64,000 nt of DNA from Thermococcus chitonophagus (GTDB lineage Archaea > Methanobacteriota_B > Thermococci > Thermococcales > Thermococcaceae): contig NZ_CP015193.1 of assembly GCF_002214605.1 (NCBI RefSeq), forward strand, positions 476,978 through 540,977, read 5' to 3'. Positions 58,165-64,000 of this stretch are shown in pieces. How positions within the stretch are numbered: the first letter of the stretch is position 1; every line of letters begins with the position of its first letter. A model generated the notes under the pieces. That model did not search any database, was not told the origin of the DNA, and worked only from the letters and a program-made list of their open reading frames with translations. Position numbers and translations under genes: made by a program.

Positions 58165-60448
58165 ATTTCTAGCGGATGCGAGAGACAGAATTGACAGCCT
58201 TAGCAATGCCATCCTTACCTTAGAGAAGATAGTGAAGGAGGGAGGTAGCGAAGAAGAGAAGATGGAGCTCATAAATCAGATATTCAGAGATGCTCACACG
58301 CTTAAAGGTACTGCTGCAACCATGGGCTTCATGAAGCTCAGTGAAACCGCTCACAAAATGGAAAACCTTTTTGATGCGATAAGGAATGGTCAGGTTGAGC
58401 TTACACCAGAGTTAGTTGACCTCGTTCTTGAGTTCCTCGATGCCATTGAGGCTATGGTAGATAATATTGAAGAGACTGGTAGTGAAGGCGATGTTGACGT
58501 TTCAGAATTGTTTGCGAGAGCAGATGAGTTTATGGGAAAGGCAGGTGAAGAGAAAGTAGAAGAGAAGAAGGAGGAAAAGCCGGTAGAAGAAGAGAAGAAG
58601 GAGGAGCAAGAGAAGCCCGAGGAAGAAAAGCCTGTAACGGGTAAGGTATATCATATAAAGGTTTACTTCCAGAAAGACGCCCCCCTCAAGGGAGTGAGAG
58701 CATTCCTAATTCTCTCGGATTTAGAGGAGAGAGGGGAGGTACTCTGGACAAATCCAGATAGGAGAGTTATTGAGGATGGTAACGCTAATCAAGATGTTAT
58801 AGAATTCAAGGTCGCTACTGATGCTCCCAAGGATGAGCTTGAAAAAGTCATTAAGAGACATCCTGAAGTTGAGAGAGTTGAGATACTAGAGGAAGGCGAG
58901 GAGAAAAAAGAAGAAAGTGGTGAGAAGGAGTACATAATCAGGGTATTCTTCCAGCCTGATGCGCCACTTAAGGGACCTAGGGGATACCTTATTCTCCAAG
59001 ACTTAGAAAAAATTGGTATGATAATAGAAACTAATCCCAGCAGGCAGGATATCGAGAATGGGAACTTTATCGAGAACAAATATTTTGAGGTTAGGCTTAG
59101 AACCCAAGAGAGTGAGGATAAGATCAAGGAGATACTCAAAAAGCATCCTGATGTTGTGAGCTTTGAGATTTCCACAGGAGAAGAGAAGAAAGAAGAGAAA
59201 ACTGAGAAGGGAGAGAAAAAGCCTACAAAGTCTCAACAGCCACCAAAGCAGCCGAAAAAGCCTTCAAAAATAGAAACTCCTAGAGTTAAGGTTTCTAGGA
59301 TAATTAAGATCGATGTTAGTCACCTTGACAAGCTGATGAACCTCGTTGGTGAGCTCGTAATCACGAAAGGTAGGTTAGAGCAGATAGCTGAAAGACTCGG
59401 TGACAGGGAGCTATTGGAGACTCTCTCAACTCTATCAAGGTTACTCACTGAGTTACAGGACGAAATAATGGAGATGAGGCTAACGCCAATAGCAGAGGTC
59501 TTCAACAAGTTCCCCAGGATGGTTCGTGAGCTGGCGAGGAAGATGGGCAAGGAAGTTGAGTTCATAATGGAGGGTGCCGATATAGAAGTTGACAGGACGA
59601 TTCTCGAGAAACTTGGAGATGCTTTGGTTCACCTGCTCAGGAATGCTATTGACCACGGAATAGAGCCTCCTGAGGAGAGAGTTGCCAAAGGTAAGCCAAG
59701 AACTGGTAGGGTTGAACTCATAGCGAAGAGAGAGAGGAATCACGTTGTTATAATTGTTAGAGATGACGGTAGGGGAATAGACCCGGAGAAGGTTAAGAAG
59801 AAGGCCATAGAGAGAGGCTTAATTACCCCAGAAGAAGCGGCGAGTTTAAGCGATGAAGAGGCCATCAATTTAATATTCCTGCCAGGATTCAGTACCGCGG
59901 ATAAAGTCACCGATGTCTCTGGAAGAGGCGTTGGCATGGATGTGGTCAAGGAAGTCGTGAAGTCAATGAATGGTACCATTACAGTTCAGACAGAAGTTGG
60001 GAAAGGTACAACGTTCATTCTTAAGCTACCAATCAGCATGGCGATTATACAGGCCCTCCTCATTAGAGTTCAGAATGAGGTCTATGCAATACCAATTAAC
60101 AACATTCTCGAGACAATCGAAGTTGAACCATCGATCCTCAAGACAATCGGTGGTAGGCACGTTATAGTCCTGAGGGGAGAGATAATCCCAGTTGTGATGC
60201 TACACGAACTCTTCGGTCTCCCAACACCCGACGTTGAGAGGTTCCCTGCTATAATCGTCGACTATGGGGCCCAGAAGGTTGCAATAGGGGTCGATGAGCT
60301 GTTGCACAAGAGGGACATAGTCATCAAGAACCTTGGCAAGTTCCTATCTAACATCAGGGGCTTTGCAGGGGCTACAATCCTGGGAGATGGAAGTGTCGTT
60401 CTCATCATAGACATTGGCGGTTTACTCGGAGGTGGATATCATGGCTGA
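58136..60448 (+). CDS. cheA: CheA, chemotaxis histidine kinase with two P2 domains
   Basis: A 770-residue kinase. P1 (HPt) has His54 in [15 protein letters not shown]. After a charged linker come two similar P2-type modules: [20 protein letters not shown] (near residues 175-260) and [20 protein letters not shown] (near 265-345). P3 dimerisation ([20 protein letters not shown]), P4 ATPase with N-box [14 protein letters not shown]-boxes DDGRGID and [11 protein letters not shown], and the CheW-like P5 follow. The start is TTG 58136, giving [11 protein letters not shown], 5 bases behind GGGGGTGG; GTG 58127 and 58130 lie inside that site. Confidence 0.95.
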   Translation: MEDLSQYLDEFLADARDRIDSLSNAILTLEKIVKEGGSEEEKMELINQIFRDAHTLKGTAATMGFMKLSETAHKMENLFDAIRNGQVELTPELVDLVLEFLDAIEAMVDNIEETGSEGDVDVSELFARADEFMGKAGEEKVEEKKEEKPVEEEKKEEQEKPEEEKPVTGKVYHIKVYFQKDAPLKGVRAFLILSDLEERGEVLWTNPDRRVIEDGNANQDVIEFKVATDAPKDELEKVIKRHPEVERVEILEEGEEKKEESGEKEYIIRVFFQPDAPLKGPRGYLILQDLEKIGMIIETNPSRQDIENGNFIENKYFEVRLRTQESEDKIKEILKKHPDVVSFEISTGEEKKEEKTEKGEKKPTKSQQPPKQPKKPSKIETPRVKVSRIIKIDVSHLDKLMNLVGELVITKGRLEQIAERLGDRELLETLSTLSRLLTELQDEIMEMRLTPIAEVFNKFPRMVRELARKMGKEVEFIMEGADIEVDRTILEKLGDALVHLLRNAIDHGIEPPEERVAKGKPRTGRVELIAKRERNHVVIIVRDDGRGIDPEKVKKKAIERGLITPEEAASLSDEEAINLIFLPGFSTADKVTDVSGRGVGMDVVKEVVKSMNGTITVQTEVGKGTTFILKLPISMAIIQALLIRVQNEVYAIPINNILETIEVEPSILKTIGGRHVIVLRGEIIPVVMLHELFGLPTPDVERFPAIIVDYGAQKVAIGVDELLHKRDIVIKNLGKFLSNIRGFAGATILGDGSVVLIIDIGGLLGGGYHG

Positions 60449-61076
60449 AACCGAGAATTTTGAAGAGTACATCAAAAATTTAGACGAATTTGCAAAAAGT
60501 GCCTTAGTTGAAACTTTCAACATAGGCGCCTCTCACGCTGCAACTGCTTTAAGCCAAATGACAGGTAAAGAAGTCAACATCTCCGTTCCAAATCTGAGGA
60601 TAGTCGCAATAAAGCATGTTCCTGAGATCGTGGGAGAAGATGTTAAAGTTGCCGTCTACATAGAACTCGGAAAAGACTTCAGTAGCCATGCTTTCTTCAT
60701 TGCAGATTACGATGACGCGCTTAAAATGTTTGACATAATAATGGGCAATCCCCCCGGAACGACGAAGGAAATGGATGAAATGGTTAAGTCTTCATTTATG
60801 GAGATGGGGAACATTTTAATTTCAGCTTTTGCAAATGCTCTCAGTGAGTTTCTCGGAATAACAATAGAGCAGAGCCCTCCGAGTTTGGCTATAGATTTCC
60901 TTCCTGCTATTCTTGACTTTGCATTGGCGGACATTGGGAAATACTGTGATTATACTATCATCCTTGAAACTAAGATAACAATTAGTGGGGTTGAGTTCGA
61001 AGAGCACTTCTTACTCTTCCCGAAACCTGAAGATATGAAGAAGATTCTTGAGAAGCTGATGGGGGGATTAGCATGA
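60441..61076 (+). CDS. cheC: CheC, CheY-phosphate phosphatase
   Basis: A 211-residue CheC with both phosphatase motifs: LVETFNIGASHAATAL (Glu..Asn) and SFMEMGNILISAFANAL (Glu..Asn). It removes phosphate from CheY and binds CheD. ATG 60441 has GGAGGTGG upstream and overlaps the cheA stop. Confidence 0.94.
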   Translation: MAETENFEEYIKNLDEFAKSALVETFNIGASHAATALSQMTGKEVNISVPNLRIVAIKHVPEIVGEDVKVAVYIELGKDFSSHAFFIADYDDALKMFDIIMGNPPGTTKEMDEMVKSSFMEMGNILISAFANALSEFLGITIEQSPPSLAIDFLPAILDFALADIGKYCDYTIILETKITISGVEFEEHFLLFPKPEDMKKILEKLMGGLA

Positions 61077-61699
61077 AGAAGAGCGAGTGGTATAAAGACA
61101 TATTTAAAGAAGCATCAAACATAGCGATTTCCCATGCACTAACAGCCCTCTCCCAGATGATAGGCGGCCCTATAGAGATGGAGCCACCTGAAGTTGAGAT
61201 AGTTTCTAGGGTGGAATTCCTCAAAAGACTAGCTGAGAGAGGAGTTTCCCAGGGATTCACTGTCATGTTTGATATAACTGAAGGTCTCTCTGGATTGACA
61301 ATTCTTCAGTTCCCTAAGCAGAGTGCCCTAAACATCACCGCTGTATTAATGGGCATGGAACCTGGGAGTCTAACTGAACTTGATGAGATGGGTAAATCAG
61401 CAATAATGGAAGTTGGGAATATCTTAATCTCAGTTTATACTGATATCCTCTCGAACCTAATTGGGGAGCCTGTCTCTCTTAGTCCTCCTAAGCCCGCAGA
61501 ATCTCTATACGATATTGAGAAGGAGCTTGGAAGACCAGACCTCAGGGATGTTGAGAGTATTATAATTTTCAAGTCTCGTTTCCACAAGCAAGACATAGGT
61601 GTTGAGAGTTTCTTCTACATTGTTCCGACTCCTGAATCCTTTACTAAGCTTGTGAAGAAACTAGAAAGCCAGGTCATTGAAGAGGTCGAGAAGCAATGA
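61073..61699 (+). CDS. cheC: CheC paralogue
   Basis: A second, 208-residue CheC-type protein, ATGA-coupled to the first. It also keeps both Glu..Asn pairs (KEASNIAISHALTAL and IMEVGNILISVYTDIL), but the central sequence is diverged (EMEPPEVEIVSRVEF). The two copies may act as separate phosphatases or form a pair, one tuned to CheD or to another partner. Which one is the main phosphatase cannot be told. Confidence 0.9.
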   Translation: MKKSEWYKDIFKEASNIAISHALTALSQMIGGPIEMEPPEVEIVSRVEFLKRLAERGVSQGFTVMFDITEGLSGLTILQFPKQSALNITAVLMGMEPGSLTELDEMGKSAIMEVGNILISVYTDILSNLIGEPVSLSPPKPAESLYDIEKELGRPDLRDVESIIIFKSRFHKQDIGVESFFYIVPTPESFTKLVKKLESQVIEEVEKQ

Positions 61700-62190
61700 T
61701 GGTTCAGGAGATCAAAGTTGGAATCGGTGATTATGCAGTTGGTAAAGGTAGGGGAATAATAAGCACGTATGGGTTAGGTAGCTGTGTCGGTATCACCCTT
61801 TACGATAGGGTTACCAAGGTCGGCGGATTGTTGCATGCCTTACTTCCTGAAGCTTCGAGGTATGGAGGCAGAGGAAATCCTGCCAAATATGTGGATACGG
61901 GGTTACAATTACTACTTAAGGATGTCCTAAAGCTTGGAGCTTCAAAATTTAGGCTTGAAGCTAAGCTCTTTGGAGGAGCTCACATGTTCGACAATGTAAA
62001 GAGTGCAGATCTCATGATAGGTCAGAAGAACGTTGAAGTAGCAAAGCGGGAGCTCAAAAGGCTTGGAATAAGGCTTGTCGCTGAAGATACTGGTGGAAAG
62101 GGGGGTAGAACAATTTACTTGGATTTATCCACTGGAAAGGTTCGAATGAGGAAAGTCTCAGGAGGAAAAGTTATTGAGAAAGTCTACTAG
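61696..62190 (+). CDS. cheD: CheD, receptor glutamine deamidase
   Basis: A 164-residue CheD with the Cys-His-Thr triad: YGLGSCVGITLYD (Cys30), GGLLHALLPEA (His47) and AKYVDTGLQLLL (Thr68). It deamidates receptor Gln residues and is held by CheC. Two ATGs overlap the upstream stop (ATGATG). LFGGAHMF is the conserved mid motif. Confidence 0.95.
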   Translation: MMVQEIKVGIGDYAVGKGRGIISTYGLGSCVGITLYDRVTKVGGLLHALLPEASRYGGRGNPAKYVDTGLQLLLKDVLKLGASKFRLEAKLFGGAHMFDNVKSADLMIGQKNVEVAKRELKRLGIRLVAEDTGGKGGRTIYLDLSTGKVRMRKVSGGKVIEKVY

Positions 62191-62203
62191 GGGGTGGTGA
62201 AGG

Positions 62204-64000
62204 ATGGAGTTCAAGAAGAAAGTTGCAGGGACAGTCATTGTAGGGATGCTATTACTTGCACTAATTTCAGGAGCACTAATGCTTTACGGTTCAAAGAGGG
62301 CAGCTAAAAGTGCTACAGAAAGAGTATTACCGGTAATGCAGAATTTCGCAGAGAAGGAGGTTTTGGCAGAAGTCAACAGAATAGGTGGGCAGTTTGATGC
62401 ATTCTTTGAAGAAATAATAGCCCTGGGAAAAGTAGCTCAGAATATGGTATTAAATTCCCTGCAAGATATGAAAACAATTTATGGAACAGACTTTGGAGAG
62501 CCAGGCTATGACAAAGTTCTAAGGATGCTGTTATTAAGCAGGTTTAAGTTGATTCAAGAAGCTGAGCCTAGGATATACTATGTCTACTTTGGAGACATAA
62601 ATGGAAATATGTACATGTACCCTCCAGAGGAACTTCCTCAGGGTTACGACCCAAGAGAGAGGCCATGGTATAAAAAGGCAGTTGAGGCAGGTCACGCAGT
62701 CTTTACTGACCCCTACCCAGATGCCACAACAGGAAAGTGGGTAATCACATATGCGATTCCGGTATACTACAATGGCCAGCTGATAGGGGTTATTGGGCTT
62801 GACGTGTTTATAGACACGCTTGTCAAAGAAATAAAAGAATCTAAGGTTGGGAAAACAGGTTACGCCTTTATATTAAACAAAGATGGTCTTACAATAGTAC
62901 ATCCAAACGAGGAATACATAATGAAGCTCAACGTGAACGACTATCCTCAGCTTAAGCCTATAGCCGACTTCCTCAAGAGTGGCAAGGAGGAGGGAATAAT
63001 AACCTATGAATGGCAAGGAGTAAAAGTAATAGCTGCGGGTAGGAAGATTAAGGGCGTTGATTGGTACGTGTTTGCGAGAGCCCCAGAAGAGGAAATCACT
63101 GGGCCTGCACTGAATGCTATTTCCCTAATGGAGAAGGACATGCAGAAGAGCGCGCTACTGACGGTTGCAATATTAATAATACTTGCAATAGCGTTCATCG
63201 TGATTATGTACAGGATCATTGCTTCATCTCTAAAGCCGCTCATAAGCCTGGCCGATGTTGCTCAAGCGCTTGCTGAGGGTAAATTGAGTGAAGTTAGGGA
63301 GAAGCTCTCGAGAATCAGGTACCTTGAGAATGACGAAATTGGTGCACTCATAAGAGCATTTGAGGCAGTAGGAAAAGACATGATAGGGGCCCTACAGGCA
63401 ATAAGCCAGAGACTGGAGAGGTTAGCCGAGGGAGATTTGAGTAACGGCCTGAGCGTTGAAGCTAAAGGTGAACTTAGAGAAGTCATTGAAGACGTCAAAA
63501 CAGTGACTCAGAAACTCAAAGAGACCATGGGAGCCCTAGTTGAAATGACGAATGAGCTTGAAAAGAAAGCGAATGTCCTTGCTCAAGTTGCTAATGATGT
63601 GACAGAATCAATAAACCAAGTTACAGAGGCGATCCAGCAAGTTAGTACCGAAGCACAGAGGCAACAAGAGACTATTAACGAGATAACAGAGGGAGTAAGG
63701 CTCGTCTCACAGGTCAGCGAGGAGAGCGTTAGGGCTATGGATGAGTTTGAAACGGCTGTCAATGAAGTCGTCAACATAGCCAATGAGGGTAGCAAGAAGG
63801 GAGACGAAGCTCTCCAGAGGATAAGTGATATCCAGGAGATGATGAATGCAATCGAGGAATCAGTAAGTAAGGTTGCTGAGATGAGTAGGAACATTGAGGA
63901 GATAACAAACGTAATCACCAACATAGCTGAACAGACTAACCTTCTGGCATTAAACGCGGCAATTGAAGCTGCTAGAGCAGGAGAAGCTGGTAGAGGGTTT
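62204..64000 (+). CDS. Membrane chemoreceptor with dCache ligand domain (3' truncated by window)
   Basis: The frame is open from ATG 62204 to the window end (599 codons). One helix (VAGTVIVGMLLLALISGALM), then an outer double-Cache domain with YYVYFGDINGNMYMYPPEEL, DPRERPWYKKAVEAGHAVFT and GKWVITYAIPVYYNGQLIGV (amino-acid or organic-acid type sensor), a second helix (SALLTVAILIILAIAFIVIM), HAMP-like segments (SLADVAQALAEGKLSEV, LERLAEGDLSNGL) and the start of the signalling domain, cut within [28 protein letters not shown] gives the ribosome site. The missing part should be the rest of the signalling helix. Confidence 0.94.
   Translation, partial: MEFKKKVAGTVIVGMLLLALISGALMLYGSKRAAKSATERVLPVMQNFAEKEVLAEVNRIGGQFDAFFEEIIALGKVAQNMVLNSLQDMKTIYGTDFGEPGYDKVLRMLLLSRFKLIQEAEPRIYYVYFGDINGNMYMYPPEELPQGYDPRERPWYKKAVEAGHAVFTDPYPDATTGKWVITYAIPVYYNGQLIGVIGLDVFIDTLVKEIKESKVGKTGYAFILNKDGLTIVHPNEEYIMKLNVNDYPQLKPIADFLKSGKEEGIITYEWQGVKVIAAGRKIKGVDWYVFARAPEEEITGPALNAISLMEKDMQKSALLTVAILIILAIAFIVIMYRIIASSLKPLISLADVAQALAEGKLSEVREKLSRIRYLENDEIGALIRAFEAVGKDMIGALQAISQRLERLAEGDLSNGLSVEAKGELREVIEDVKTVTQKLKETMGALVEMTNELEKKANVLAQVANDVTESINQVTEAIQQVSTEAQRQQETINEITEGVRLVSQVSEESVRAMDEFETAVNEVVNIANEGSKKGDEALQRISDIQEMMNAIEESVSKVAEMSRNIEEITNVITNIAEQTNLLALNAAIEAARAGEAGRGF

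Overview
The window is chromosomal DNA from a hyperthermophilic archaeon of the Thermococcales, most likely a Pyrococcus. The evidence is archaeal throughout: an AglB oligosaccharyltransferase, a B12-type ribonucleotide reductase split by three inteins, a diphthamide-synthesis protein, a stomatin/NfeD pair, archaeal P-loop ATPases, GGTG/GGAGG ribosome sites, TTTAAA-type TATA boxes and a Thermococcales-style chemotaxis operon. The species cannot be fixed from sequence alone.

Layout. (1) 1-28.4 kb is a large protein- and surface-glycan region. It holds the end of an NAD(P)HX dehydratase gene, about a dozen GT4 and GT2 glycosyltransferases on both strands, UDP-glucose dehydrogenase and GalU (UDP-sugar supply), a Wzx-type flippase, a kinase-nucleotidyltransferase fusion, a row of large membrane proteins (17.7-24.0 kb), a polyprenyl-phosphate sugar transferase and the oligosaccharyltransferase AglB. 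Together these can make nucleotide sugars, build a lipid-linked glycan, flip it and attach it to protein. The middle part (about 13.4-20.4 kb) is visibly richer in A+T and looks like imported, strain-variable DNA. A decayed ATPase gene and a VapB/broken-VapC pair sit at 8.7-10.1 kb. (2) 28.6-34.4 kb is one ribonucleotide reductase gene with two endonuclease-bearing inteins and one mini-intein, all three with non-consensus residues at the downstream splice junction. (3) 34.4-39.2 kb is a patchwork: an intact VapBC pair, remnants of an AbiEi-like gene, an AEC-family transporter, a frameshifted archaeal ATPase and a Dph6-type enzyme. (4) 39.3-48.2 kb is a type III-B CRISPR effector operon, cmr1-cmr2(cas10)-cmr3-[CARF protein]-csx3-cmr4-cmr5-cmr6, with no CRISPR array, cas1/cas2 or cas6 in the window. 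(5) 48.2-53.9 kb has a 500-base gene-free stretch with two matched hairpins, a tRNA-Gln(UUG), stomatin and short NfeD, a zinc-ribbon protein, a Ca/Na-type antiporter, a heavily decayed ATPase and a membrane-anchored coiled-coil protein. (6) 54.0-64.0 kb is a complete chemotaxis set: cheW and a soluble receptor leftward; cheR, cheY, cheB, cheA, two cheC, cheD and a dCache receptor (cut by the window end) rightward.

The best candidates for something undescribed are the CARF-plus-Csx3 module inside the cmr operon, whose Cas10 keeps its cyclase motif but shows no obvious N-terminal HD dyad; the second ribonucleotide reductase intein, which lacks the usual +1 nucleophile and the block B histidine; and the kinase-nucleotidyltransferase fusion with the giant membrane protein in the A+T-rich glycan island.
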